A stretch of DNA of 64,000 bases from Prevotella communis (GCF_022024115.1 NZ_CP091792.1:3038001-3102000); one strand, 5' to 3'. Positions 18,554-28,034 are shown, counted from the first letter of the stretch. Numbers and translations: made by a program. The notes: generated from the sequence alone by a model not told the origin.

Positions 18554-20920
18554 ATGAGAAAACTATTACCTATTCTATTCCTGTTTGTCACCGTAACATC
18601 ATGGGCAGGCAATGTAACGGAAAGTGAAGCTCTGCAGAAGGCAAAGGCCTTTATAGACAGTCAGCGAGCCACGCAATCACAACGCCAGATGAGACTGGCA
18701 GCCAAGAGCACGCAGGTAAACAAAGAGTTGACTACCGCCACGAAGGAGAGCTTCTACGTGTTTAACGTGGGACAGAACGATGGTTACGTCGTAGTCAGTG
18801 CCGACGACAGAACCCCAGCCATCCTGGGCTATGCCGACGAGGGGACATTCAATAGGAACGACATACCAGACAATATGAAAGCGTGGCTGCAAGGATACAC
18901 ATACCAACTGGAATACCTGGCCACCCATGCCAACACCAGAAGAGCCGAGACGGCAGAGCACGCCACCATCAGACCACTGATACAGAGCACATGGGATCAA
19001 GGCAGTCCTTATAACAACAAATGCCCCATGGATGGTGACAAGAGAAGTCTGACTGGATGTCTGGCAACCGTCATGGCACAAATCTTGAATTATTATCAAT
19101 ATCCCGAAAAGACCACGAGCACTATTCCAAGCTATACAACAGGAACAAAAGGTATCACAGTCAATGAAATTCCTGTAACAACCATTGATTGGAGTAATAT
19201 CAGAAACAACTATAACGGAAACGAGACTGCGGCTCAGAAAAATGCCATCGCCACACTGATGCAATTATGCGGCGCCAGCATGGAGATGGACTACACCTCC
19301 TACAGTAGTTATGCCTACATGATACCCGCACTCAATGCATTTAAGAATTACTTCGACTATGACACGAGCTTGAGGCATGTAAACCGAATTGAATTCAAAG
19401 CCAGCGAATGGGACGAATTAATCTACAACGAACTGGCCCAAAAGCGTCCCGTATACTATTGCGGACAATCAATTGGCGGTGGACATGCCTTTGTGATTGA
19501 CGGCTATAGCAAGGATGGTCTCTTCCACGTGAACTGGGGATGGGGCGGTAGCTGCAACGGCTATTTCCTGCTGAGTATCCTCGACCCACATAGTAATACA
19601 GGTAGCGGCGCCAGCAGTAGCAGCGATGGCTACAGCTTTGATCAGGATGCTATCATTGGCATACAGCCCAACACCGACAACAAACCAGAATGGGGAGTAA
19701 GAATGACATCAGAAGGGCTATATACAAATTTAAGCATAGTGAACAAACAGGGAAGCTATTTTCCCATCTCTCTGACAGCCACTTTCTATAACCGTACTGG
19801 TGCCACACAAGACTTTGACCTTGGCATAGGTGTGTACGACAAGGACAACAAGGAGGTATCCGCCCAGAAAATGAACGATGGCAGATTTGCTGAAAGTTGG
19901 GGTTATAATGGAATCACCTACAACTGCAACATTCCTGCCCTACCCGATGGCACCTATGCCATTACTGCTATCAGCCGGGAAAAGGGTACAGACACATGGT
20001 ATCAGAATTCAAGAAGCTTCCAGTATTACATCACCGCTACCATCAATGGCAACCAGATGACGCTGCAGAACCCAACTGTTGATGCGAGTGGCTCAGTAGC
20101 AGTAAACGGTAACATGGAGGTATACAGCACGCAAACTGCCAAGGCAACTATCAAAAACAACGGTACATTCTTTAACAACGTGGTATTCCTGCTGGTTAAC
20201 GGTGAGCCTAAGGGTGGAAGACATCTTGAGATAGCTCCAGGAGAGACAGCCGACTTAGATATGAATTTCACTCCTGAAGATACAGGAGAGCATACCATTG
20301 TATTTGCCCTGAAAACATGGGTCTTCGACGATGAGCAAAACCAATGGATGGAGCAATACAACGAGCTTGCCAATACCACAGTGACCATCAAGGCTGCCAA
20401 GACCAACGAACTGAAACTGACCAATGGCATGTTGCTCAATGCTGATGCCAATGGTTATATCAAAAGCAATGTTGCCAAGCTCAGGTTCAAGGCCCAGAAC
20501 GCGAAGACAACCAGTGATTACTACGACAATATCCGCGTGAGAGTGCTGCAAAACAGCGATGGAGGTAATTATTACTGGGATATCACGTCAGTTGAGATTC
20601 CTGTACGTCTGGGCAAACTCAAGAGTGAGACCTTCGAGGTAGAGGTACCACTGGAAGTAGATGGATATTACTGGTTTAACATCTCGTATAAGACCGATGG
20701 TTACTATCTTGGCAATGACCTATGGGATGATCGTAATATCAACCTGATACCATTCAAGGTTGAGATACCTGCACCTACAGCCGAGGAGCTTGGTGTAGAG
20801 CCTATCACAAAGACCAAGACCCCAAGTATTGTCTACGACTTGCAAGGTCGCAACATAGACAATAATATGATGAAGAAAGGTCTTTATATCAAGGACGGCA
20901 AGAAAATCATCAAGAGGTAA
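18554..20920 (+). CDS. C10 family (streptopain-like) secreted cysteine protease
   Basis: This is a 788-residue preproprotease. It has a signal peptide (about 1-18, FVTVTSWA), a Spi-type inhibitory prodomain (about 20-125) and a papain-fold C10 catalytic domain (about 135-400). The catalytic Cys169 is in LTGCLATVMAQ, His311 is in GGGHAFVIDGY, Gln149 is in WDQGSPYN, and the Trp-containing motif is HVNWGWGG. Beta domains follow, then the T9SS-type tail YDLQGRNIDNN...KKGLYIKDGKKIIKR. All catalytic residues of the family are present, so an active protease released after prodomain removal is expected. Relatives include SpeB of Streptococcus, interpain of Prevotella and the Bfp proteases of Bacteroides. 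The start follows the promoter and the signal peptide. It is transcribed alone after the giant secreted genes. Confidence 0.9.
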   Translation: MRKLLPILFLFVTVTSWAGNVTESEALQKAKAFIDSQRATQSQRQMRLAAKSTQVNKELTTATKESFYVFNVGQNDGYVVVSADDRTPAILGYADEGTFNRNDIPDNMKAWLQGYTYQLEYLATHANTRRAETAEHATIRPLIQSTWDQGSPYNNKCPMDGDKRSLTGCLATVMAQILNYYQYPEKTTSTIPSYTTGTKGITVNEIPVTTIDWSNIRNNYNGNETAAQKNAIATLMQLCGASMEMDYTSYSSYAYMIPALNAFKNYFDYDTSLRHVNRIEFKASEWDELIYNELAQKRPVYYCGQSIGGGHAFVIDGYSKDGLFHVNWGWGGSCNGYFLLSILDPHSNTGSGASSSSDGYSFDQDAIIGIQPNTDNKPEWGVRMTSEGLYTNLSIVNKQGSYFPISLTATFYNRTGATQDFDLGIGVYDKDNKEVSAQKMNDGRFAESWGYNGITYNCNIPALPDGTYAITAISREKGTDTWYQNSRSFQYYITATINGNQMTLQNPTVDASGSVAVNGNMEVYSTQTAKATIKNNGTFFNNVVFLLVNGEPKGGRHLEIAPGETADLDMNFTPEDTGEHTIVFALKTWVFDDEQNQWMEQYNELANTTVTIKAAKTNELKLTNGMLLNADANGYIKSNVAKLRFKAQNAKTTSDYYDNIRVRVLQNSDGGNYYWDITSVEIPVRLGKLKSETFEVEVPLEVDGYYWFNISYKTDGYYLGNDLWDDRNINLIPFKVEIPAPTAEELGVEPITKTKTPSIVYDLQGRNIDNNMMKKGLYIKDGKKIIKR

Positions 20921-20939
20921 GAAAACCATCTTACCTCTT
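20912..20939. terminator. Hairpin between convergent genes
   Basis: AAGAGGTAAG and CTTACCTCTT form a 10-bp stem with an 8-base loop spanning the protease stop codon. The T-rich stretch starts only about 10 bases later, so termination is plausible but not textbook. Confidence 0.5.
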
Positions 20940-20951
20940 CCATCATCCATT

Positions 20952-22307
20952 TTACATCTTACTTTTTATCTCCAGATACTTGTTAATCACGTCGACGGAC
21001 AGATTCCGAGGCGTGGTTAACAAGCTTTGTATACCATACTGTCGGAGTGTCTGCACAATCAGGCGCTGCTCATAGGCAAACTTCTCTGCGATGACATGCT
21101 GATAAACTGACTCAGTAGAAGGAGAATTGAAAGATGAAAGATGAGAGATATGATTAGAGTCTGTTGTGAACTGCGAATGATGAGCTATGAACTGAGATAG
21201 CTCTTCGTCCTCGAAGAATACCACCAACAGGCGATGACGCATGTTTAGCTGGCGCAAATACTGCAACTGGCGACGCATAGATGCCATTGAGGTAAACGAG
21301 GTATAAAGAATCAGCAAGGAACGGCGTGTTACGTGGCGGGAAAGGCCTGCCAGCAAAGCTGAATAGTCGGTCTCACCAAACTGTGTCTGTTCGGCATACA
21401 GAGCCTCTTGAATCGTCTGCATCTGTCCCTCCTGTTTAGAAGGCGCCACAAAGGTCCCGAACTGGTCGGCAAAGGTCACCAAACCAGCTTTATCCTGCTT
21501 ATTGATTGTGACGTAAGAGAGCACTAGAGCCGCATTGATGGCATAATCCAGGAGTGTCATCTCCTGAAAAGCCTGCTGCATCATACGTCCCTTGTCAATC
21601 ACAGAGAATACCTGCTGCGACCGCTCATCCTGATAGACATTAACCATGAGCTGATGGCGACGGGCCGTAGCACGCCAGTTGATAGTACGGTAGTCATCAC
21701 CCACGACATAGTCCTTAATCTGTTCAAAGTCGGTATTGTTGCCTATACGACGGATGCGCTTAATACCCATCTCAGTAAGGTTATTGCTCATAGCCAGCAG
21801 TTCATACTGGCGAAGCATCATATAAGAAGGATAGACCTTAACGTCCTGCGGTTCACAACAGGTATAGCGGCGCTGTACAAGTCCCAACAGCGTACTCACA
21901 AAGACACGCACACGTCCAAAGTCATAAACGCCACGTTCTGTGGGGCGCAACTGATAGGTGATTGTAGCCTCACCCATTTTCCTGACGTCAGCCTTAAACA
22001 GAATATCACGGCGCTGGAAGACGGGCGGCACCTCGTCGATAACCTCCGTATGAACCCCGAAGGGATAACTGCTCTCCAGACGGATGTTCACAGGATTATC
22101 GTCGCCATTAGAGAAACGCAGCGAGAGGGTACGAAAAGCCCGGATGCCCCTCCTGCTCCACAACAACACGATATCCACCACGACACCAGTCACCAACAGC
22201 CAAAAGAAGAGACGACCGATGGTGAACAGCGACGGCACTGCGTATCCCATTGCAATAATCAGGATAACAGCAGATAGCAGATAATAAAAGCGATACCTTA
22301 AATACAC
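20952..22307 (-). CDS. DUF58 domain protein of a MoxR cluster
   Basis: This is a 451-residue protein with two N-terminal membrane segments (about 8-50) and a DUF58/vWA-like domain. The DUF58 signature spans about 203-243 (GDDYRTINWRATARRHQLMV, then FSVIDKGRMM). In this family the vWA-like domain usually carries a DxSxSM metal motif; here it reads DKGRMM. It sits downstream of the MoxR ATPase gene (98-base gap) at the end of a six-gene operon. DUF58 proteins are thought to act with MoxR chaperone-like ATPases in maturing or remodelling envelope complexes; the substrate is unknown. About residues 385-395 (HLSSFNSPST) are encoded by a simple-sequence tract and are probably a dispensable insertion. 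Confidence 0.85.
   Translation of the reverse strand: MYLRYRFYYLLSAVILIIAMGYAVPSLFTIGRLFFWLLVTGVVVDIVLLWSRRGIRAFRTLSLRFSNGDDNPVNIRLESSYPFGVHTEVIDEVPPVFQRRDILFKADVRKMGEATITYQLRPTERGVYDFGRVRVFVSTLLGLVQRRYTCCEPQDVKVYPSYMMLRQYELLAMSNNLTEMGIKRIRRIGNNTDFEQIKDYVVGDDYRTINWRATARRHQLMVNVYQDERSQQVFSVIDKGRMMQQAFQEMTLLDYAINAALVLSYVTINKQDKAGLVTFADQFGTFVAPSKQEGQMQTIQEALYAEQTQFGETDYSALLAGLSRHVTRRSLLILYTSFTSMASMRRQLQYLRQLNMRHRLLVVFFEDEELSQFIAHHSQFTTDSNHISHLSSFNSPSTESVYQHVIAEKFAYEQRLIVQTLRQYGIQSLLTTPRNLSVDVINKYLEIKSKM
21122..21150. repeat. In-frame simple-sequence tract in the DUF58 gene
   Basis: GAGAATTGAAAGATGAAAG-type repeats, read in frame on the minus strand as HLSSFNSPS. They resemble intergenic tracts elsewhere in the window. 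Confidence 0.55.
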
Positions 22308-22405
22308 TTTTTTCTTTAGAACAACGAATTACACGAATTATATTCGTTCCTATATCTTAAACATGTTATTATGTTATTGTGTCTTTAAAACATGTTACTA
22401 TGTCT

Positions 22406-23371
22406 TTACTTTGGTACTTCTACCTTTTCGATGAGTCGTCGTACGGCCTTGAGAGGTGTGATACCCTCCATCTCAGCCTCAGCCGTAAGGATAAGGCGAT
22501 GCTGCAAGATGCTGGGACACACAAAGCGTACATCATCAGGCGTTACGAAGTCACGCCCCTGCAACAACGCATAAGCCTTAGACGCCTGCAACAAGGCCAC
22601 AGAGGCGCGAGGCGATGCACCTAAGAACACCGCTTTGCTCTGGCGTGTCTGCATCACGATAGCAGCGATATAACGCAACAAGACAGGATCCACAAAGACA
22701 GCGTCAAGCATCTGACGCAGTTGTACGAGCTCCTCCTTAGTGACAACAGGTTGGATATTCTCCAACGAAGTGAGACGCTGGTTGGCATGATGACGCTCAA
22801 GGATAGCCACCTCCTCCTCAAGCGAAGGATAGCCCATCGTTATCTTCATCATAAAACGGTCGGTTTGTGCCTCAGGCAACTTATAGGTGCCCTCCTGCTC
22901 TACCGGGTTCTGCGTAGCGAGGATGGTATAAAACTGCCCCATAGGATGGGTAGTGCCGTCGATGGTGACCTGACGCTCCTCCATCACCTCAAAGAGAGCC
23001 GCCTGCGTCTTTGCAGGCGCACGATTTATCTCGTCCACCAATACGATATCAGCAAATACCGGACCGGCATGGAAGTCAAAATCAGACGTCTTCATGTTAA
23101 ACACGTTGGTGCCAAGCACATCAGACGGCATCAAGTCGGGCGTAAACTGCACACGACTGAACTTCGCATCGATCAACTTAGACAGCAGTCGAGCCAGTAA
23201 GGTCTTTGCCACCCCAGGCACACCCTCGAGCAGTACGTGACCGTTAGCCAGTACGGCGGTGAGCAGCAAGTCAATGTTTTCCGACTGTCCCACGATGACT
23301 TGAGAAATTTGCTGGCGCAACTCCTCGATGCGCGCTGCAAACTGCGTGAGGTCAATTCTTTCTTGTTCCAT
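22406..23371 (-). CDS. MoxR family AAA+ ATPase
   Basis: This 321-residue protein has full-length MoxR architecture: Walker A GVPGVAKT at 50-57, Walker B IVLVDE at 109-114, a sensor-1 region in ILATQNPVEQEGTYKLPEAQ (about 150-169) and a C-terminal helical lid. MoxR ATPases work as chaperone-like remodelling machines, usually with a vWA-type partner. The adjacent DUF58 protein fits that role. The gene follows DUF4350 and DUF4129 genes in the same orientation. The same gene set (DUF4350, MoxR, DUF58, SpoIIM, RDD) is known in actinobacteria, which supports a conserved but uncharacterised envelope system. Confidence 0.93.
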   Translation of the reverse strand: MEQERIDLTQFAARIEELRQQISQVIVGQSENIDLLLTAVLANGHVLLEGVPGVAKTLLARLLSKLIDAKFSRVQFTPDLMPSDVLGTNVFNMKTSDFDFHAGPVFADIVLVDEINRAPAKTQAALFEVMEERQVTIDGTTHPMGQFYTILATQNPVEQEGTYKLPEAQTDRFMMKITMGYPSLEEEVAILERHHANQRLTSLENIQPVVTKEELVQLRQMLDAVFVDPVLLRYIAAIVMQTRQSKAVFLGASPRASVALLQASKAYALLQGRDFVTPDDVRFVCPSILQHRLILTAEAEMEGITPLKAVRRLIEKVEVPK

Positions 23372-23377
23372 ATAGAT

Positions 23378-23426
23378 TACTTTTTTTACCTTTTCTACCT
23401 TTTTACTTTTTTACCTTTTTACTTTT
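23378..23426. repeat. Intergenic pyrimidine simple-sequence tract
   Basis: Repeated TTACTTTTTTACCTTTT-type units fill the gap between the MoxR and DUF4350 genes. Confidence 0.7.
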
Positions 23427-24614
23427 CTATAACGACTGAAGAATACGGTTCAGCTCGTTGATATAGTATTTCAGCGTCTTATCAGGAATGACATAATTCC
23501 CATAGGCATACTCACGAATCTCGCTGAGCAGTTGCTCATCTTCAGCAGAGATACGCACATTCTGTCGACGAATCTCCTCCGTGGCATACGCCAGTTTCTT
23601 AGCCAGCAGTCCCGCATTATCGTGCTGTTGCCAATAGAGAGAACCGATGAGACGAACAAACTCCAGGTTGCGGTTCTCGGGCTTCCTCACAACAGGAATC
23701 ACACGTTGACGACGACGAGCCGTGAAGACACAAAACAGCAAGAGAGCCAAGATTGAGAGATAGAGTGACCAGCGTAATGGCGGATGCTTCAGCATCACAT
23801 AAAACAGACTCGACTCTGTCATCGCCGTACCCCTGACATAACTCTCCATACGGATGACGGGATGAGCCTTCAACCTGTCCATCAGGCGCGCCTGCAACAG
23901 ACTACCCTGCCCGCTGATAGTCATATAATTCGTGAAAAGCAGCGGTGCCGAAACAATAATCAGTTCGCCCCTACCACGCTTGAAAGAAAGGGCAACAGGA
24001 CGTTCCCCCTCACCATCAATCGCTTGACTAATAGCTTCATACCCAGAGAACGCCAACAACGTGTCACAAACCACACTATCATTACCTTCGAAGGTGTTAG
24101 GTATCAGTTGTGCATAAGCAGAAACAGCGAGTGGATGGTGTCTGTAGTTTCCCCTTTTCCCTTTCCACCGCAGCGCCCCCTTCTCTATATTTTTTCCAGC
24201 AAATTTAGAGATATTAAATGCACTGCTATTGAATACGGAACTGATATGCAGAGTATCACACAGAACAGCGAGACTCTTTGCAGCCAGGAGAACCGTATGC
24301 CCCCGCTGCACCAAAGCCAACAACTCACCCACATCTTCCTTACCTATCGGGTCCTCCGTAGCCACCAGTATAGACTTCGGCTCCTTGAATGTGCTGTCGC
24401 GCTGCAACTGCCACACCGTCTTCTTCGTGACGCTGTAGCCCCGAGGCATAGACGAATGCATCACACTATCAAAGAGCATACATCCGAAGGGCTGCCCGTC
24501 TGTATGACTAAAAGTAGGTATCCACACGAACTTAGGTGAGGTGCGAAACTCGATGGCAAAGACGATGCCGAGGAGTACCAGGATACCGATGATGAACTTC
24601 GTGCGATTAGTCAT
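23427..24614 (-). CDS. DUF4350 domain membrane protein
   Basis: This is a 395-residue protein with an N-terminal membrane anchor (about 6-22), a soluble domain with an alpha/beta pattern (LVATEDPIGKEDVGELLALVQRGHTVLLAA), a second membrane segment near 275-295 (LYLSILALLLFCVF) and a cytoplasmic tail. DUF4350 domains are related to the GldG/IFT52 type fold and are typical of MoxR clusters. The start codon overlaps the end of the DUF4129 gene by 8 bases, indicating translational coupling. A part near residue 160 (RWKGKRGNY) is encoded by GGAAAGGGAAAAGGGGAAA, similar to the tract in the pseudouridine synthase gene. Biochemical role unknown. Confidence 0.8.
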   Translation of the reverse strand: MTNRTKFIIGILVLLGIVFAIEFRTSPKFVWIPTFSHTDGQPFGCMLFDSVMHSSMPRGYSVTKKTVWQLQRDSTFKEPKSILVATEDPIGKEDVGELLALVQRGHTVLLAAKSLAVLCDTLHISSVFNSSAFNISKFAGKNIEKGALRWKGKRGNYRHHPLAVSAYAQLIPNTFEGNDSVVCDTLLAFSGYEAISQAIDGEGERPVALSFKRGRGELIIVSAPLLFTNYMTISGQGSLLQARLMDRLKAHPVIRMESYVRGTAMTESSLFYVMLKHPPLRWSLYLSILALLLFCVFTARRRQRVIPVVRKPENRNLEFVRLIGSLYWQQHDNAGLLAKKLAYATEEIRRQNVRISAEDEQLLSEIREYAYGNYVIPDKTLKYYINELNRILQSL

Positions 24615-25227
24615 GAGTGGCAGGTGTTAGCTGTTGGGTAACAGACAATTGTAAAGAAAGCATCTCTTCGAAAAGCGCCTGAGTAGCCTCAAAGTTACCA
24701 TAGCGCACACGGATAAAGTGTTGCGACATGGCAGTAAAGTCAGACTTGTTGACCTGACGCATATATTCCACCGGCGTCTTTGACGGTTGCCAGTTAATCA
24801 ATTCAGCATTTTGCAGATGCCATAACGTCTGCAGATAGACAAGGCGCACAGCCATGCGATAATCCTGAGCCTGCACAGCCTTAGCGATATCACCCTTAAA
24901 ATCGACGCCATAGATGGTATCCTCCTGCACCTCATACGTCAGATCGTCCCCCTTCTCATTACGTATAAAGAGTTTGGGACGTAGTTGCCAGTAAAGGAAA
25001 ACCAGGAACAGCACCACCAGCACACCTATACCTATTAATATATAATTGGTAACATCGTCGCTCAGCACGATATCCAGGTGGTCGAACACCCATTTGTTGA
25101 TGACACGCTGAAGCCACTCCAGCAGACTCTCGCCACCACTGTTTATCTCGCGGTCGTAGTCGTACTGCGAATCAGACTGCAACGCAGTCATGAGTTCCTG
25201 GTCCAGTTGGAGTGTATCTGCCGTCAT
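24607..25227 (-). CDS. DUF4129 domain protein
   Basis: This is a 206-residue protein with one membrane segment at about 70-95 (YILIGIGVLVVLFLVFLYWQ) and a C-terminal helical DUF4129 domain (AVRLVYLQTLWHLQNAELIN and KTPVEYMRQV). DUF4129 occurs at the C terminus of TgpA-like transglutaminases and as separate proteins in MoxR/DUF58 clusters. It overlaps the following DUF4350 gene by 8 bases and lies 30 bases after the membrane protein gene. Probably a structural partner in a membrane complex; the exact function is unknown. Confidence 0.8.
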   Translation of the reverse strand: MTADTLQLDQELMTALQSDSQYDYDREINSGGESLLEWLQRVINKWVFDHLDIVLSDDVTNYILIGIGVLVVLFLVFLYWQLRPKLFIRNEKGDDLTYEVQEDTIYGVDFKGDIAKAVQAQDYRMAVRLVYLQTLWHLQNAELINWQPSKTPVEYMRQVNKSDFTAMSQHFIRVRYGNFEATQALFEEMLSLQLSVTQQLTPATHD

Positions 25228-25257
25228 CGTTAGAATACCAAGTAGTGCCAGTGGATA

Positions 25258-26241
25258 TTAGAAATTATCAAACTCGTCAAACTTCTCGATGCGCTGAGCC
25301 ACGCCCTTACCGTCAATCTTCTCGCTGGCATGTCCATACTGGATAGTGACAGCCACAAGCGTGAATATCTCTGAGAGCATATAGCCCAGATACATCAGGA
25401 TACAAGTGAGATACTGGATGAAAGCAAAGACAAACGAATGCAGGAAAGGCTTATCCATATCATTGCTCAGCGTAAAGAACATCTTCACCATCGACAGGAT
25501 ATACCAAGGCATCATGGTGACAGTCTGGACAACACTCGACAGGATACCTACCACAAACAACAGGGCAAAGAGGCCGCCCCAGGTAGCAAAGCCCAGACGG
25601 AATCCCTTTTTATAGGCTGCAAAGACTCCTATCTCGTCTTCCAACAGATAGATGGGCGAAACCATCATCATTGGGAGGAGCACAATAACCAGCACGACAT
25701 ATAAGAAGATGACGCCTAATATGCTAATCACCGCGCCAAACTTCGCCCCTACGGAGAAGGCGATTGCTATCACAGCAACAAAGAGCAAAGCGACAATAAC
25801 GGCCAATGCCACACCCACCAGCGACTCTATACAACCCCGCTTGAAGCAGAAAAACAAATCGTCACGGAAATCGGCATAGATGATATCCTTCAACCGCTGT
25901 GGATTGCGCATATAGACACGAATCATAGCAAAGATGAACGCCTGCAACAGGATGACAGAAAAGAGACCAAGCACAACACTGGCTACAGTCGATAAGCCAT
26001 ATAGCCACACATCCGAGGAACTAAACGCATTCGGATTCTCTGCGAGGGTAATCAATTTAAAATAGCCCTCAAAGAAATGATTGAACGGCAATGCCACCAC
26101 GATACTCGTAGGCAGCATCAGGTACAGGAAATATTTCAGCAGAGAGCGCCAGTTGTCACGCAAGAAATTAAACGTATCTGTGAGTTTCTCTGTAAATGTA
26201 CGCACACGGTACAACTCAATTTGGGGAGTTTCTATTTGCAT
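25258..26241 (-). CDS. Polytopic membrane protein of the MoxR cluster
   Basis: This 327-residue protein has about six predicted membrane segments (for example near 33-55, 85-112, 140-165, 175-195, 220-245 and 265-290) and a short charged N terminus. It resembles the broad group of integral membrane proteins related to the glycerophosphodiesterase membrane domain or DUF975, but I cannot place it in a named family with confidence. It overlaps the SpoIIM-like gene by 26 bases and precedes DUF4129, so it is part of the operon. No catalytic residues are apparent. Confidence 0.75.
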   Translation of the reverse strand: MQIETPQIELYRVRTFTEKLTDTFNFLRDNWRSLLKYFLYLMLPTSIVVALPFNHFFEGYFKLITLAENPNAFSSSDVWLYGLSTVASVVLGLFSVILLQAFIFAMIRVYMRNPQRLKDIIYADFRDDLFFCFKRGCIESLVGVALAVIVALLFVAVIAIAFSVGAKFGAVISILGVIFLYVVLVIVLLPMMMVSPIYLLEDEIGVFAAYKKGFRLGFATWGGLFALLFVVGILSSVVQTVTMMPWYILSMVKMFFTLSNDMDKPFLHSFVFAFIQYLTCILMYLGYMLSEIFTLVAVTIQYGHASEKIDGKGVAQRIEKFDEFDNF

Positions 26242-27211
26242 GATTATTATGATTTGAGGTTTGAGATTTATTCCTGAAATAAGGCAGTACTATATAATAA
26301 TAGATGATAAACGCGGCAGAAAGCAAAATGATGGTCAGTCGGCCCAGATCAGGCCACTCCGTATGACGGGTGAGGAATCCCTCAATGAAACCAGCCACAC
26401 AGAATAGCGGCACCGTGCCAATCACGATCTTCAATCCACGCTTGGCCCCACGTCTGAACGAGTATAGACGGGAATACGTGCCGGGAAATAGCCACCCGTT
26501 GCCCATGGCGAGCCCTGCGGCACCAGCCACGATGATAGCCGATATCTCGATAGTGCCGTGCAGCCATATAGCCAAAGCCGACTCCCATAGCAGTCCATGC
26601 TGGGCAAAAAAAGTCTGAAAGGCTCCCAACATGACCCCATTCTGCAGCAATATCAATCCCGTTCCGAAACTGGTAAGCAGTCCCGATACAAAAGCCATGA
26701 ACGACACACCTATATTATTCTTGGTAATCATGAAGAACATGAGTCCCTCAGAACCACCGTCATAGACAGCCATCGGCGTACCATTCTCAATATTATTGAG
26801 CGTCATCTCCACATAACGGTTGCCCATCACCAGACGCGAGAAATCGGGGTCGAGCCATTGCGACAGCACACCGATGAGCGCACTTATCAGGAATATGACA
26901 AACGACAGACGCAGCTCCTTGCGGGCATCCCACATGATGAGCGGCACCTCCTGTGTCCAGAAAGTGACGATTCGCGACCAGCGCTCCCGCTTGTTGCGGT
27001 AGATATTCTGATGGATGGCAGAAGCCAAGTTGTTCAGATAAAGCGTGATACGTGACTGGGGGTAGTGCGTCTGCGAAAAAGCCAGGTCGGAAGTGACGTC
27101 TATATAAGCGTCAGCCATTTCGTCGGGAGTAGAGAGTGCCGGACTCTCAGCCACCGTCTCGTAACTGCGCCATTTGTCAAGGTTCTGCCGAATAAACGTT
27201 ACTTCTTTCAT
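26216..27211 (-). CDS. Stage II sporulation protein M family (SpoIIM/DUF95) membrane protein
   Basis: This is a 331-residue protein when started at the ATG at 27211 (MKEVTFIRQNLDKW); an in-frame TTG at 27235 lies inside the promoter box and is rejected. A soluble N-terminal part (about 1-105) is followed by several membrane segments and the conserved SpoIIM region (NNIGVSFMAFVSGLLTSFG and LWLHGTIEISAIIVAGAAG). SpoIIM homologues are common in non-sporulating bacteria next to RDD and MoxR genes, so the name does not imply sporulation. First gene of the operon; the RDD gene is divergent. Confidence 0.88.
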   Translation of the reverse strand: MKEVTFIRQNLDKWRSYETVAESPALSTPDEMADAYIDVTSDLAFSQTHYPQSRITLYLNNLASAIHQNIYRNKRERWSRIVTFWTQEVPLIMWDARKELRLSFVIFLISALIGVLSQWLDPDFSRLVMGNRYVEMTLNNIENGTPMAVYDGGSEGLMFFMITKNNIGVSFMAFVSGLLTSFGTGLILLQNGVMLGAFQTFFAQHGLLWESALAIWLHGTIEISAIIVAGAAGLAMGNGWLFPGTYSRLYSFRRGAKRGLKIVIGTVPLFCVAGFIEGFLTRHTEWPDLGRLTIILLSAAFIIYYYIVLPYFRNKSQTSNHNNHANRNSPN

Positions 27212-27232
27212 CAATTTCCAGTTATCGAGCGA

Positions 27233-27240
27233 CAAAGTTA
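27233..27240 (-). promoter_or_regulatory. -7 box for the MoxR cluster operon
   Basis: TAACTTTG on the minus strand, 21 bases ahead of the ATG at 27211. It is arranged divergently with the box at 27285. Confidence 0.5.
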
Positions 27241-27284
27241 CAAAATAATTTGATAATTATGTGCAATATGTCAACTTTTTTATC

Positions 27285-27292
27285 TACTTTTG
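27285..27292 (+). promoter_or_regulatory. -7 box for the RDD gene
   Basis: TACTTTTG followed by TCGCA, 28 bases before the chosen ATG at 27321. The TTTG box upstream is not clear. Confidence 0.5.
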
Positions 27293-27320
27293 TCGCAAAA
27301 TTACATATATAGCAAAGAAA

Positions 27321-28034
27321 ATGGCAGAATCAGCTATCATCACAGGCCAATACGTGCGCCTTCAACCAACCGTTGCCAGCGTGGGCGACCGCATCCTTGC
27401 ACAGATACTCGACTGGATTATATTGTTTGCCTACGTCATGCTTGCCATCATTATAGCAGCAGATATCATCAAAACCGAGTGGTATTACATCATCACCATA
27501 GGCGTGATACCCCTGTTCTACACCCTCCTCATGGAAATATTCAACCAGGGACAGTCCATCGGCAAGATGATTATGAATATGCAGGTGGTGAAACTTGACG
27601 GCTCACGCCCCACGCTGGGTTCCTATCTGATGCGCTGGCTGCTGTTTATGATTGACGGACCAATGACCAGTTACATGGGACTCATCGTGATGGTACTCAC
27701 CCGCAACAACCAGCGACTTGGCGACCTTGCCGCAGGGACGGTGGTTATAAAAAAACAGAAATACAAGAAGATACAAATCAGTCTTGACGAGTACGACTAT
27801 CTCTCCAAGGGCTATGTGCCCCGCTATCCGCAGGCTGCCGACCTGTCCCTGGAACAGATAGACATCATTACGCACACCCTCTCTATGCAGCAAAGCGATT
27901 TTGCCGAGCGCACGGCCCAACTAGCCCGTAAGGTGTGCGAAAAACTGACTATCGAAAGAAAAGAAACGGACGATACAGCTTTTCTTCGCCGCATCGTCCG
28001 TGATTATCAATATTATGCTTTAGAGGAGATTTAA
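27321..28034 (+). CDS. RDD family membrane protein
   Basis: This is a 237-residue protein. The RDD domain (about 15-150) begins VASVGDRILAQILDWI, where the Arg and Asp residues give the family its name. It has three or four membrane segments, a GQSIGKMIMNMQVV loop and the NQRLGDLAAGTVVI motif. A cytoplasmic helical tail follows (about 155-237). The start at 27321 follows the promoter; an in-frame codon at 27261 lies upstream of it and is rejected. It is transcribed divergently from the SpoIIM/MoxR operon and probably belongs to the same system, as RDD and SpoIIM genes are neighbours in many genomes. Function unknown. Confidence 0.88.
   Translation: MAESAIITGQYVRLQPTVASVGDRILAQILDWIILFAYVMLAIIIAADIIKTEWYYIITIGVIPLFYTLLMEIFNQGQSIGKMIMNMQVVKLDGSRPTLGSYLMRWLLFMIDGPMTSYMGLIVMVLTRNNQRLGDLAAGTVVIKKQKYKKIQISLDEYDYLSKGYVPRYPQAADLSLEQIDIITHTLSMQQSDFAERTAQLARKVCEKLTIERKETDDTAFLRRIVRDYQYYALEEI

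Noticed and set aside
21122..23426. CRISPR-like repeats
   Set aside because: The repeated tracts are short, degenerate and without regular spacers; they are simple sequence. No CRISPR array or cas gene was seen in the window.
26216..27211. Sporulation function suggested by the SpoIIM family name
   Set aside because: SpoIIM/DUF95 proteins are widespread in non-spore-formers beside RDD and MoxR genes; nothing else here relates to sporulation.
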